From Spirometra erinaceieuropaei (taxonomy: Eukaryota; Platyhelminthes; Cestoda; Diphyllobothriidea; Diphyllobothriidae), in contig CACRXP010000006.1 of NCBI GenBank assembly GCA_902702965.1, forward strand, positions 1,444,755 to 1,508,754: DNA of 64,000 nt, read 5' to 3'. Both the position numbers and the translations under genes were made by a program. The notes beneath the pieces were generated by a model that had not been told where the DNA came from, did not search any database, and was given only the letters and a program-made list of their open reading frames with translations. Below are positions 43,151 through 55,140 of this stretch, piece after piece; the first letter of the stretch is position 1, and every line of letters starts with the position of its first letter.

Positions 43151-46100
43151 AGCAGACAGTGGTCAATCCAAGAAATTGACTTCAAGCAGAGACGAATTAT
43201 TGCCCAGTACACACCTGGGCCGGTGCCTGGGCAAAATAAATTGCTGAGAAAAATTAAGTACTCATCGGATCGAGAGAATTGTACTGCTGACATTTCGGAG
43301 AGCGTTTAGTGCAAAGATCGACCAGAATTTTGAATAGACAGCCGAATTAGTTTGCCTTGGGCTGATCGACTCTTTTCTTCTTCTGCTGCCCCGGCCTGCT
43401 GGCAGTCGTTTGTGCCTCGTCACCCCAATTGGGGTTAGTTGAGTTTGTGTCCCTCTTTTGGGTGAGTTGGGCGACGGGCCGTGTTTGCTTGGTATTCTTA
43501 AACTCCGTCTGACTGTCTTGTCCTGGTCGTGGCGTATGTAGTGATGTAGGACTTTATAGGCCGCAGGGCGGTCCAGATGCAATACAATTCCCTCGATCCG
43601 GTGAGCACTTCCCTATTCTCAGATTATCGACCCGGATCTCTTACTTTTGCTAACCAAAGTAAATTGTGCAAACTACAGTGAATAAGCGTAGGATAGAAGT
43701 AAGAATTCCTTTGCCATGACCTAATGCGATGTTAGTACAGGAGCACTGAGAAAAACACCTTGATTCTCTTCCTGAAGGTCTCTGACTTTTCTTCCAAGAC
43801 AAAAAGTTCGAGTTATTTGTTCTCACGTTCAATATACCAATGCGAGCTAGGATTAATGGGAAATGGGACTAGACCGCACATCAAGTCCGATATGCATAGT
43901 CTTTGACCTATATCGGTGACCGCGAAGATTTGTCGTTCGCGCCTGTTGAATTTAAGTGATCAATCCGGCCTCTTGACTGTTTTAAATTTCATGACCATAT
44001 CAACTACACAATGTTCATCTGAGCACTTTCAACGTTTTCCACCGTGTGTTCTCTAGCACAGTGCACTTCTGGTTCATTTGGGAAGCCTTGTCTGAACAAA
44101 ATACTCAAGGATTCACCGAACAACTGGTCCTTGCATGCGTTGAAAAAGCTGTTTATCGAAATGTGTGAGCCAGCTCCTAACTGCATCCAGGATGACTATC
44201 GCCTTCCTCAATGCTTGTAACACGCATAAAGGTGTTTCGTCAGATTTGAATGATTCGTTCCAATCAATTGTGAAAAACCCGGCGGCCATGTAACATTACT
44301 AAGATGGCTTATGGGTGGGAGAAATCCACACACCGAAAGCCCTCGGCTCGTTGTCTAATGCGAGCTAATAATTTGTGGCGCGAAAATGAGCTCCAAATAC
44401 CCCCTCGTCGGCAGCCTAATAACTCAGCATGCGTAGAAAACGACGCTTAGATGCCGTTCGTCGCACTATTGTTATAATCGACTCAGATTACTCTGCGGTT
44501 GAAGCGCAGCCCCGGTGCTTTTATTGATTGCCACAACTACAATCGTTCGTATAAACTGAAAACAGGATCGCGTCCAGATCGGTCCCCTAGCGAAAACCGA
44601 CTCTGAACGGTTGCCCAGCCCCATTAGGCCTACACACTGATATCTCCCTGTGAAAAAGTGGACATTCATTTAGATGGTTTCCAGCCAGGCTGACTCTTCG
44701 ACGTTTAGATGTGAGTCGCTTATGTTGAATGCTTTGAGGAGGACAATGTGGACTCTATCGATCGATTGATTAATTTTCAAAGATTTCGTTCAATCTTCCA
44801 CAGATTCCAGATAGATCGCTTTTAAATTAACACCGAATCTTCATTTTCACTTCTTCTAAGAATGCTAATTTATTTGACTTGTACTTTGCCTGTAAATAAT
44901 TTCACAGTTACCTTTCCGACTTTAAGAAAATAGGGGACTTTATCTGGATCGGTTAGGGCTTTTTAGCATTCCTTGGAAACAGCTCTAACAGGTCTGCATG
45001 CCTCAGGTTTCATGAATTCTCTTACGAACATCCCTGGACGTTGTCATACCAGTAATTTTTCAGTCCAGACATGCAGATTTCAGTTAATCGGAGTACGGTT
45101 GGTCAAAATGCGTTAGCTCAATTATCCAACGTGTAAAAAAACCAAGACACATGCTAGGGCCAATCAGAGAACGGCAAAGTATCCTATCACCGTCACAGCA
45201 GCTGCCCTCGTTCGTCACCTCCCCCTCTATCCCTCAAACGTCCGCCGCATACAATCCGTCCGCGCGCCATCGGCCTCAGCGATTGCATCGTTGGGCGCAT
45301 CCTGAACTCGTATGCCTTCACTAACCATCGATTTGCGTAGTGCAGGGGCTAACACGGTCTATGCAGGCCACTTGACTCAACTTTAGACCAATCAGCCATC
45401 TTGTCTGTCGAAAATGCAGGCTATGCCCTCAGATCTATCCCCTCGGGACAATTATCAACCAGGTTAAGTGGAACCGCGAAGTGGTTCACTTTACGGTGTG
45501 CATGTGATTGATTGTGTTCTTCAAAAACTAACCGAATAAACAACAGATCCAATCAGCCGTGGCCTTCGTGTGTTTGCCCTCAGGATAATGCATTTACCCC
45601 TGAAAGGCGCTTTTTAAATACATCTGTGTATCTATTCTTTCCGGAACATATAATGAAATTTTTGTAATCAGGTAATGTCAGTCGAAAAACGGCATGACGT
45701 CACTTATGAAGTTATGCTGGGTTATGCTTAATGCTACGTACCTTAATAGTATTTTCCAGTTGAAAGTAAATATAAATAGACCGGTCGCAGTTTCATGCGC
45801 TTCGGTGCTCATCGGCGTGATGATAATGATGACCAGAAGTTTTACTGTCTGGTTGCATAATTCGTGTATTTTTATACTTCCGTCGCATATATCTGTGAAA
45901 AATCTACAGGTGCGCTCCGATGAACTTCGGCAGACCTAACGTGTAACTTTTATATTAAATCTTAAGTTCTTGCCAGCAGAATTCTGGTTGATAACGAGTC
46001 GCTGTAGGCATCCAACTCACCTCTCCACTTGAACCTGCCCGTCGTATTGCAACTTTCAGTGGACGACCTACTCTGACCGCTAACTGGCCTTGTTCATTTC

Positions 46101-46880
46101 AGGATCTGCCATATCGACGCCCTAGTTCCACACTGTTCCCATTATTGTAACAGCCCGCTGTTGCTAGAGAAGTCCTTTCGCATAAGCGGCTTGACCGACA
46201 GTTAGAACACCACATGAGAGGAGTAGAGGGCCCCGGTTACAGTTTTAGTCCACCTCTGGTACATTTCAACATATCTCAAGCCCTCTTCCGTTTGCTTATA
46301 TTTCGGAGACCTGGTTCTTCTTGTTTACGTCAGAGTTGGGCTCCTTCACCCCATAAGCGAACACGAATGAGAGGGAAATCGAGTGTCAAGGGAATAAATT
46401 CGTATTATGTATGAGATTCGGCGAGCGTTCATTGTGATGCTTGGTAGAGAAGCGATCTGACTCGTACTTTGTCCCGGTAGATTAAACATCTACGGGAATA
46501 TTTTCACCCATCTCCGTCCTCGTTGCGTTGTGGATAGTGAGTTGCAACCATCGTGAACCAGACAGATGAAGTTCCAACAAATTAGCCGTTAGGACCGACG
46601 GAATTACAAGTTATTCAAAAAATTGAACATCAGTGCAATCTTACGATGATCTAAATGCTGCGCGCCGTCAGACAAAGCTTCTTCAAGGTGGCCGTCGCAG
46701 TCCATTGTCCCTGTCTACCTGTTCCCCCCATCCACCATGACTGGCAGCGAAAAGTTAGTCACTGTTCGTACATTAGCCTCGTTTCTCGCATGATGTAGGC
46801 ACAGTAGTGGTCCAGTCCGTTCCTGGGATGTCTGGCATGATTAGAGGCGAAGCAAACTTGTCGACTGGGGCGCCCACTCT
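43151..46880. other. Intergenic, no recognisable gene
   Basis: Almost 4 kb was scanned on both strands. Frames of 60-106 codons occur without domains, signal peptides or convincing splice sites. Confidence 0.45.
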
Positions 46881-46885
46881 CCACC

Positions 46886-47152
46886 TCACCGTTGTAACGG
46901 CGTTGTTAGCGTCGACTTTGGTCGTTGAGGCAGTTCCTCCTTATTCTCTACCGTAGTTAAATTCACAGAAGCTGCGCACTCCTCACCGTCTGCGTGGGCG
47001 TTTTCCAGACCACCTCCCTCCCTCCTGTTTTCCTTCTGCCGGCAACCGATGGTCTGAGTCACTTGGCTTTTAGTACCGACACCGGCCTCATCACCATCAT
47101 ATGAGAAGTTGCTGCCGCGGTTGCTTGAACCCGATGCCGGATAAGAACTCAT
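46886..47152 (-). other. Open polar frame, possible exon, unassigned
   Basis: A minus-strand frame from an ATG at 47152 to a TGA at 46886 encodes a hydrophilic Ser/Gly/Asn/Glu-rich stretch starting MSSYPASGSSNRGSNFSYDG. It has no recognised domain. The composition suits a disordered segment, but no splice site, polyadenylation signal or homologue supports it. On the plus strand of the same neighbourhood, a donor-like GTAAGT at 47342 ends a frame with DSDFDLDSRKRQVK. Either may be chance in GC-rich DNA. Confidence 0.2.
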
Positions 47153-47484
47153 CGTGGGTGTTTGATTGTGCACCCCCCTCCCCTGTGTCCCCTTTTGTGG
47201 TCACGATGTTTGAGGGAGGGGATGGGGGGAGCAGAGGTTCGACTCGACGCTGCTTTTTCCACCAACACCCCACCACCTGCAAGCGGCAACCTGCGCCTAG
47301 ACTCTGACTTTGACCTAGATTCTCGCAAAAGACAAGTGAAAGTAAGTTGCTCACTTCCTTTGATTAAACTTCCGATGCTGCCGCTGGTAATGAGTCCGCT
47401 CCGACTCCAAGCCTACCGCCGCTTCCACCATTTGTCCAAAGGAGACTGCCAAAACCGAACGGAAATGGACGGGCAGTGTGACGG

Positions 47485-47620
47485 AGACTGTCCTGGTGTG
47501 CGTGTTTGGGGAGCCAGGTCGTACAGGTGTCACGCGCAGACGAGCTCGCCAGCTCTGCCAACCACTGCGCCCACTTCCCGCATCAGACATCTGACCTACT
47601 CTGACAGAGGACTGGTGCCC
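47485..47620 (+). repeat. Dispersed repeat family B, head fragment
   Basis: GTTTGGGGAGCCAGGTCGTA, TCACGCGCAGACGAGCTCGC and ACATCTGACCTACTCTGAC align to the head of the copy at 61925 (TTTTGGGAACCAGGTTGTG, GGCACGCATAGACGG). Confidence 0.4.
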
Positions 47621-47683
47621 GGGGGTGGGAAGCGAGAGTGGGATCGACAACCCAGCGCATTTTCTCCACTAAAAACAACCTGA

Positions 47684-49024
47684 CACGCTTGAAGCTATCG
47701 CGGAGCGCTGAAATGAACACATGCTACTACCACCTCACGCAGATATTGAATCAACCAGCAGTGAAAATGTTATCTCCATCAGAGTTTGCTGCTGCGGACT
47801 GTTGACTTGCTTCGCAGAAAATGGTCAAAATTCCGCTGTCTGCGGCAGTTTGCAGACTGTGTGATTAATGTCAAAAAAATCCACCCGTGGTATGCTTAAA
47901 AGGGCTTTTCATCGTGCAAGACAGTCTGGCGGCCATTAAGCAAAGTTTCTAAAAAAAGTTCTTCTGCGCAAATTTCGCAGCTCGAATTATTCTGCAGCAG
48001 GCATTCCCTTGCTGGATCATGCACGCTCGGAATTTGCCCGACACTTTTGACATGCTACTTGAAAAACAACGAAAACCCTCCAGGGAGTCAGTTGTACTAT
48101 GTCTTCTCTCTCGATAACACGGAGCAGCTGACGATTATCAAGAATTTAGGAGTGGAGTGAACGGCACTTTCTATGCCGTCAGTGAAAATTCCAACCCCAT
48201 CACTTCCCACCCTTCGAAATATAGGTGCTTGTAGACAAAAACCCCCAGAATCGTCCGATATCTCCTGCCAATTGCGTAGTTAATCACTTGATTCACTCAA
48301 AACAGACATTTTGCCTTGTTGGCGACTACTCCCCTCCAGTCTTCACCATACATGATGCATTGTTCCTCTTAGTATTCTCGCAATTTTTAAGGGTGGGCAG
48401 TTACATGTGGCAAGGCAGGGCGAAACATTTGCTTCGAGTGTTTTGAAATAACCGGCAGTCAACGCCTGACTTCAGCTCGAGGTCCAGTTGCCAGTCGTGC
48501 TTTGACCTGGTCTTTTATACCTGAGCTGGGCTGAAGTCGTTCCCAACACATTTACAATGTCGGCGCAAATTTAATGGCAACGGAAATTTTCCATAGCTCG
48601 CAGTCTGGAAGCTGGTTTTACCCGTGGAACATTTGTAGTTCGACACTGATCGGTTGTTAAGGGCAAAAACTCTTGATCGGTAGATGATTAAAGCATAAAT
48701 ACTTATGTACTTATGGGTGGTCGCTGGTGAGATACTCCTGCATAAATGCTACCCAAGACATCAACAACCAATTAAGAAGCAGCGAGAATGGACGACAGCA
48801 ATGAATTATGCCGATACTTCTTGTGTTTTTGGACCGACTATATTTTTTAACGTTGTGCATCTGCAAGTCCATATTTGTGGACCATCAGATAAGCCATGAG
48901 CTCTTCACTGAGCCGAAGTTCACGAACGTCAGTCGCAGCGGATATGGTATTTGTTCATATTATAAAAGGCGCACATTGATCCACTGCCTTTCTAAAGTGA
49001 ACGTTCTTCGAATATATGCATATA
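47684..49024. other. Intergenic, no recognisable gene
   Basis: Only short frames without support. Confidence 0.5.
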
Positions 49025-49120
49025 TCTATATGTCGTGTTTATCATCCACCGAAGAATACGACAAAACGCAAGCCAAAAACTCACACACGTGCTTCGCCGA
49101 CGTTTCTGCCGCCCCTCAGT
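49025..49120 (+). repeat. Repeat family D arm, single copy
   Basis: CTATATGTCGTGTTTATCAT and CCACCGAAGAATACGACAAA match the arm of the inverted-repeat element at 36830-37160. No inverted partner was seen nearby. Confidence 0.55.
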
Positions 49121-49594
49121 GGGTCCCCCGCGTTCCCTATGCTGTTTAGGGTATATGAATTCCAGGGAATAATAAGGGTGCTGATTTCAGAAATTATTAA
49201 GCACAGGTCATGGATTTAAGTGTCTGGAACATGGCTTTTTAGGGTCTGGCTCGAAATGCTAATGAACATTTGCGTCGGACGCAATCAACTATCGTGAAAT
49301 AAACACGTAATGTTCATTCGGGAGTATGCTATAGCCATCTTTCATATAAAATCACACTACTTGTAGTAGTAAAACTTGTTTTTGGGATGAACACTACATG
49401 GTTAGTGTGGAGTAGTTTATTGTGTCTACTCAGGTATTCAGTGGCATTTCGGGTCTGAAGTAAATAAGCTCTTTGGGGCAGGTTACAAAATTTCATAAGT
49501 TTTTTTACTCTGGTTCCCTAGGTCTTCTACAGACGTAAAGCAAGTGTACGAAGCAGTTAACATTTTAACATGTCTGAAAATTGGCACTGCTTTG

Positions 49595-51579
49595 TTAATC
49601 TTGCCAGTCAGCCTTTACTGCGGGACGGCATCGCCTTCTGATTGGCTGTCTCCTTTTCCACTTTTCCTTGATATTGTTATACACGACGTCTACTTCGATG
49701 TGCCGACTGATGCGTAAGTTGTGAGAATATATAGCCCCTAAAAATTCTCGGCGTTTTTTCTTAGATAAATACGCATCTGTAATGCGAGCCCTGTTCGAGA
49801 CGAATTCGTGCCCAGCTTCCAGCATGCGCGTGGCAACTTAAGACACATGGTCTCGCCATTTTACTGTCAAGTTACGTTCGTGTATGCGTGTGGAGGCCTA
49901 TGCTCTAGTCTGACCACTATAAACCGCATTGCAGGTTTCGCACGGTATGCTATAGACAACTCATTTCTTGTCTAAATAACCGACCTTATCCTTAGCGTGT
50001 ATAAGTTGTTTGCGAAGTGCACTCGTCGGTCCGTGCGTCACGTGTGGTTGGTGCTCCCTCCGGTGTCTTTTAATGAGATTGGACAACATGTTCATGTATG
50101 AAAGTGTTCACCAATTTTTTTCTTATTTGGATGTCTGATCGAAACAATCTGGTCCCATGCCTGTTCCTTTGAACCTCTGTTGTCTCATGCATCGATGTAC
50201 AAAATCTCTAGGATACCCATTCCTGGTAAACAATTTGAACAAATAATTCAGTTCTATTTGGGGTAGGACCGACTTGTATGACCCCTAAATGGGACATGGG
50301 AATAGGTTCGCCCAGCCCAGGTCATGCAGGTGGGTTTGCGCATGATTTCGGAAAGGGCAAAATATTCCCCTGCCCTAACCTCAACAATAACCCTAATATA
50401 AAACTAAACCGTTGCCCTAATCTTAGCCCTAACCCTACCCTAGACCTTAACTCTGCAATTAACACTAGCCCCTACCGCAACTCCAAACTTAATCCTGACT
50501 TACCTTACTGCTAACTTTAGGTCTAGTCTTAAGTCTAGTCCCTAACTTAACCCTAAGCTTAAACCTACGTCTATTTTCACTGGAAGTTGGCTCAAAACCA
50601 CCCGTATTGCAGGCTGTTCCTGTTCTCATGTAAGCCCTACCCTGTTTGGTAACTTTCGTCGTCAGAGAAGTGAGTTTTTTGCTGAGTTAAGGAGGCTGTT
50701 CACGGAATTCCGTTTGTGAGAGCTTGAGTGATTGTTCTCGTAATGTAGGAAAAATTCCACATAAGTTTCTTTGTGGTAAACTGATGTGTTGAATGTCCCG
50801 TCAGTTTTTCTCAGTTTGGGGACATCGAGAAAGGGGAGTTTGCTGTACACCTCATTTTCGGGCGTAAATGTGATTCCTGGAGGTGTCGAGTTAATAATGC
50901 TGTGGAACGTTTTAAGTTGGTCCCTTTTAACAACAATAACAAAGGTGTCATCAACACAATATATCCATAATTTTGGGTTGGTTAACGTTGGGGATATAGT
51001 CTTTAATTTTTTGCATCATAATTTCTGCAAGAAAGCCAGAGAGGGGCAATCCCACAGGTGCTCCTTTCAGCTATTGGCAGTATTCCCGTTCAAATAAAAA
51101 GTTCATTTCCTGGCATAGGTACAAGAGTTCGAATAAAGCAGATGCGGGAACATCCGTGCCGTAGGACTGGTGACGTTCTTCTGTGCACTGTCTCGCCAAA
51201 TCCACTGGGATAGATGTGATCGGAGGGACGACATCAAAGGATGTCATTATTTTACCTGTTTCAATTTTAGTCCTTTTGATTTGTTCGGAAACTCCATTGA
51301 ATTTTCAACTGATGTTTCGTAACACTTTGCCAGTTGATGGATTTTATGGAATGACCATTCAGAAGTCTTAGAGCTGGGTTCACCGATTAACGATACTATC
51401 GGTTGCAGTGGTACTTCGGGTTTTGGAACCTTAGACGGTCCCTGGATTTTAGCGGTGGTCGGTTCAGTTTGCCTCAGGGATTTAGCAATATCTCCTGATA
51501 TTTACTTCTTCCCTGTAAGATCTTTAACAATTTTCTAATAGCTGTATTCTGCATTCTGGTAGGGTTCCGCGGTAAGAGG
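49595..51579 (-). pseudogene. Penelope-like element, RT plus GIY-YIG, decayed copy
   Basis: Read from 51579 downward in shifting frames: PLTAEPYQNAEYSY, GDIAKSLRQTEPTTAK, PSKVPKPEVPLQPIVSLIGE (the PKIHKP..PLRPIVS motif), SEWSFHKIHQLAK, MTSFDVVPPITSIPVDLA (the SFDVVSLFTSIP motif), KGAPVGLPLSGFLAEIMMQK, YCVDDTFVIVVKRDQLKTFH with the catalytic Asp pair at about 50947-50961, PPGITFTPENE, KLPFLDVPKLRKTDGTFNTS and VYHKETYVEFFLHYENNHSS. Further on, VVYSIPCETCNAVYSGQT is the GIY-YIG start, and AGHEFVSNRARI...RHIEVDVVY is its end at 49595. The order is the canonical Penelope-like polyprotein. In-frame stops and frameshifts make it inactive. Confidence 0.88.
50373..50575 (+). repeat. Telomere-like repeat tract inside the Penelope-like copy
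   Basis: Degenerate CCCTAA units (CCCTAACCTCAACAATAACC, CTTAGCCCTAACCCTACCC, TAACTTAACCCTAAGC) occupy about 200 bases between the RT and GIY-YIG parts of the minus-strand Penelope-like copy, with GGGTAGGACCGACTTG before and CATGTAAGCCCTACCC after. A telomere-like element therefore appears to have inserted within the older retroelement. The 78-codon frame across it is an artefact. Confidence 0.65.
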
Positions 51580-51687
51580 TTTAGCTTCTAGCGAAACCGT
51601 GCAGTAAAAATGCATATGCATGCTTTAGAAAATTAGTATCCAGTACTACCATCAAGGAGAGGAAGACACTAAAACACACAAAAAACT

Positions 51688-51860
51688 GATAAAAACGTTG
51701 TCATAATTCCTGCGGACAAAGGGGGCTCAAATGTGATTTTAGACAAAACTGAATACAATGAAAAGAATTTATCGTTGTTAGAAGAGAGATCGACCTATGG
51801 GCCTCTTACCGCGAGCACTACCAAAGCGCAGAATGGGCTATTGAGCAAGTGCTTTGGTGT
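51688..51860 (+). pseudogene. Penelope-like RT N-terminal fragment, opposite orientation
   Basis: The plus strand encodes DKNVVIIPADKGGSNVILDK, then TEYNEKNLSLLEERSTYGPL and TAS. This is the ADKG block that precedes the RT fingers in Penelope-like proteins. It points toward the minus-strand copy in the opposite sense. Both fragments contain the same 12 bases coding Pro-Leu-Thr-Ala (51802-51813 here, 51568-51579 inverted). Together they look like two copies head to head or one copy with an inversion. Confidence 0.78.
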
Positions 51861-52718
51861 CTTTTCTGTTTGAAGGAATGTTTTAGAAAGACTTGCTGAG
51901 TTTCGTTCATTTTAAAACAACAGGTCTCGAGTTTTTGCGTATTCCTTTCCGTTTCTTTCCCTGTCATGCAAGAAGCCAGGTTATCACAAGCCCTGACTGT
52001 TACCCTCGAATATACTGAACGAATGGATGCACTTTCGACCCCGTTTCGCAAACCTGTAAATCTCCACGTTTTTGCCTAAGCTCAGCGTCACCGAGGGACC
52101 GGTTTGGCCCTGACTATTCACTTCACCAACTGATTGCTCTGAATGACACTTCTGTCCTCTAGTTCACCAGAACTCATGCGACTTCAAGTGACCTCCTTAA
52201 GTGGACCTCTCTCCCCAGAGACTGGTTGGTATGGAAATAATCTCAAGTTAAATCCCATGGGTTGACATGTTGAATTTTACATAAAGTCGTCCTCGGTCAT
52301 CTGCAAAAATAACACTCTGAAAATCGCTACTTAGTTAGTGTATTCAGCTTTTATTGATTTTCTAGTGCTTGTATAAATTCAACCGCATTCTCAACAAATG
52401 ATGCATAAAACATTGATTTACCCCTATTCATTTTTAAACACTTACGCCCTCAGTTTCCCTAGTGAAGGAGGGACGTTTTCCGGTTTTTAAAATATCGGCA
52501 GTTATGAATCTTTTCGAAAGCTGGCCTGATCTCCTGTGTGTCCCTGCACCTACATGTTTTCCAGCGCTGGTTCTAGAATGGTCGCCTCAATCCATGTTCA
52601 TTACAACACTTTATGATCATGGGGAAACCTCATTATAACGTTACGAACGTTAACTTCGTTCTGTTTTAGGAAGCTCAGGTTTTATTTCAATTACTACGAA
52701 AATTAATAAATTCTTGGT
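51861..52718. other. Intergenic, no recognisable gene
   Basis: No feature recognised. A 77-codon minus-strand frame at 51818-52051 overlaps the Penelope-like fragment on the other strand and is not supported. Confidence 0.5.
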
Positions 52719-53015
52719 CAGATGTGGTTATGTGGCCTCACTTGAAGCAAACAAACCCCAGCCGCCTGTAATACGGGAAGGTGGTAATAGGAGGTTCTTA
52801 AAGATGGAGCCGGGCAACGCATAGGCGAAGAGGTCAAGTGATTGTACGCAAAACAACAGCTATTCAGAATGCGAGCTAGTACTTTGAGTTGCTGAAAAAC
52901 AGTTGTTCTAACCCCTAGCCCTAACCTCTAACCATAACCATAATCTGACCCCTGACCCTGACCCCAACCCCAACAGTATTGTGTCCATCAGGTGGGTCTA
53001 CATAACCACATCTTA
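52719..53015. mobile_element. Telomere-like array bounded by inverted repeats, second copy
   Basis: CAGATGTGGTTATGTGGCCT at the left faces TCTACATAACCACATCTTA at the right. Inside lies CCGCCTGTAATACGGGAAGG then TGGTAATAGGAGG, the same module as in the element at 35757 and near the Merlin termini. A short degenerate CCCTAA array follows (52911-52976: CCCCTAGCCCTAACCTCTAA). The total is about 300 bp, like the first copy. Confidence 0.65.
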
Positions 53016-53069
53016 CAAAATGTTCTGGTAAACAACAAATCACTCACCACCCCTTATGTCGCTTTAGAA

Positions 53070-53225
53070 ACAGGCATAATTTTATGCCAAGTATAAAGTG
53101 CGTTTGCATGCATTATCCTCATAAAATGCAACTGACTTTGTAGAAAGTTCGAAAATCAATGAAAAACGTACTACCCAAGTTCCCTTCTTTGCCTGACGGA
53201 AAAGGTGCTCGGTCGAAAGACAGTA
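53070..53225. repeat. Fold-back element fragment
   Basis: GCCAAGTATAAAGTGCG, TTGCATGCATTATCCTCATA and GAAAATCAATGAAAAACGTA match the interior of the bounded fold-back copies. The termini are missing. Confidence 0.5.
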
Positions 53226-54290
53226 TCCTTCTGCGTACGACCAGGCGTGCGACAACGTTTCATGTTGATTGGTACTGCGGTTTCATTCAAAACATTCTCT
53301 CTACCCCAAGACACATTTAAATGCATCAGCCAAGTTTCTGCGACTTCCTGCGAGCTTATGCTATCTCGCCCCGTGTGTGCGTCCACTAGTAAGCACCTAA
53401 GACGTTGTTTCGCATCAGATTCAACGGGCAGCTGCTAGCATCTCCGAAATACTCCCTTCGCACTGCCAAATGCCCAAAAAGTATCAATCGGGACACATTA
53501 TTTACCGGGCCTGTGCAAAAAGAACGCACACTCGCCTTCCGCGTCAACCCCCGCCCCCTAAAAGTACCGATGCGGGCACATTATTTACCGCAGGTGATGT
53601 CAGCAGAGTTTAAGCTTCCGCCAAAGTCCCCACACCTACCCCTGCATCCCTCAGTCAGACCTTCACCAGGACCGCACTTGAAATTTTCACATATTGCACA
53701 CAGAAGTTACGCGCGCGACCAATGCAGGGAGGCTGTAATCTAGTGGTTCCTCCTTTTTGGCGGGGAATCAGTTTTTCCGCTGGGCTTTCTCCCTTCTGAT
53801 GTTGATGCAGTCCGCCTCGCTCTCTGAGTGGACGCCTCAGGATCAATCAGAGGTCAGACCGTTAAGCCCTCCAGCGTCAAAACATCGTGCGCAAGACGGG
53901 GGGGGGGAGAACAGCGACTTAGTTATTCATGCCACTGTCACCGACGCCACCCCAAGGGGGGGGGGGGTTCCACCTTGGAAGCAAGGGGCGGGGTCCATTG
54001 CTTTTATTGTCTGTCGACTTATATTGGCAGGATTTGTCGGGATGAGCATTGTTCACCGGATTATTGTTCACTGTTCCGGTAATAACGAGCGTACGGAGAG
54101 AATATATGAGGGGGGAAGCGATGGGAGAGATTGGCCAAAAGAGGCATCTCCCAGTTTTAGAAGGTTTTTTCAATTCGTGAATATTTTTAAATGCGACCTG
54201 CGGCTGCACTTATGTTTATGGTTTCCGAACTATATGCCATACTCTTCATATTTGGTGAACATCATTAGTTTTTTATTCTATTTATAAGAT
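53226..54290. other. Intergenic with G tracts, no supported gene
   Basis: Open frames reach 176 codons (53757-54287) but begin without ATG and span G runs at 53899-53907 and 53956-53966, which keep several frames open. No domain is recognisable, and I do not regard it as coding. Confidence 0.45.
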
Positions 54291-55140
54291 GACATACATA
54301 ACTCAAGAAAATTTGCATTAGGTGTGGACAACGTTTTATACTCCATAAAGAACATTACTAGGCTAACGTATAGGATGCAATTTAAACAGACGTCTCACGG
54401 TCTTCAGAACTTCATAACTTTAGGCCATTTTAAAATCGAAAAATACCGTTTCTGTTGGTAGAAAATTTGGATAAAATATAATTTGCCACGGTATAAGTAA
54501 AAAAAGAATGTTTTTGCTGTTTCTCTGTAGAATAAGTCTGGATTTATAAGGGCATCAAAAAGTAATGGAGCAAATTCATTATTTTAAGTAACCGCTTATA
54601 TTGAGTTTGACTCCTGTAATCGGCCGGAAGGCGCGCATTCAATGGCTGGCATTCTGGTTTGGCTGAAATATTTTTGGTGTTAAGTTGAATGATACCTAGT
54701 ATTACAATCCCATCTAAATAAGCCTATATAACCGAGACAAGTGAGCCCTACGTCTGCGATAATTTTGCAGGTGAATGGCGTCCTATCATGTGGTCTGCGA
54801 TCTTCATTTGTTAAAAGCCATCGGCCGATTTCGTAAGCCAGCGCATCCCACGCTTCCCACCTTTTGATAACCTATTCCATCTACTCTGCTGGACTGTACT
54901 TTTGGGAAGAAGACTTCAGTTATACAGGACCTCAAACTCCATTAAAATAACCACCGCTTTTTTTCATCTGTACATATTTGTATCGATGTGCTATCTCACG
55001 AAATCTTAGCCGAAATCCTGAAATGTGTTTTCGACTGCTGAAGTAGGATTGTGATATTAGTTACCGTACCGCATAATCCCATATTAACTTCTTTTCGGTC
55101 GTCTGCAAAAGCTGCACTTTGCGAAAACTGACTACGTTTA
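54291..55140. repeat. Degraded fold-back fragments forming the edge of a nested cluster
   Basis: Blocks such as GGTAGAAAATTTGGATAAAATAT (split by substitutions), AAGGGCATCAAAAAGTAATGG and, at 54983-55138, CTATCTCACGAAATCTTAGC, CGAAATCCTGAAATGTG and TTTTCGACTGCTGAAGTAGG are diverged fold-back arms. The last is cut by the element starting at 55141, whose TA lies at 55139-55140, so it is older. Confidence 0.55.

Noticed and set aside
47342..47347. Splice donor GTAAGT ending a host exon
   Set aside because: A good donor match, but no convincing acceptor or domain upstream, so it is mentioned only as a possibility.
47162..47683. 173-codon open frame
   Set aside because: No ATG at the start, Pro/Arg-rich composition typical of GC-rich DNA, and its right part is dispersed repeat family B.
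50278..50514. 78-codon Asn/Pro/Leu-rich ORF
   Set aside because: It is a translation of the degenerate telomere-like array.
53757..54287. Longest open frame in the window (176 codons)
   Set aside because: It lacks an ATG start, spans G runs, overlaps other open frames on both strands and shows no domain.
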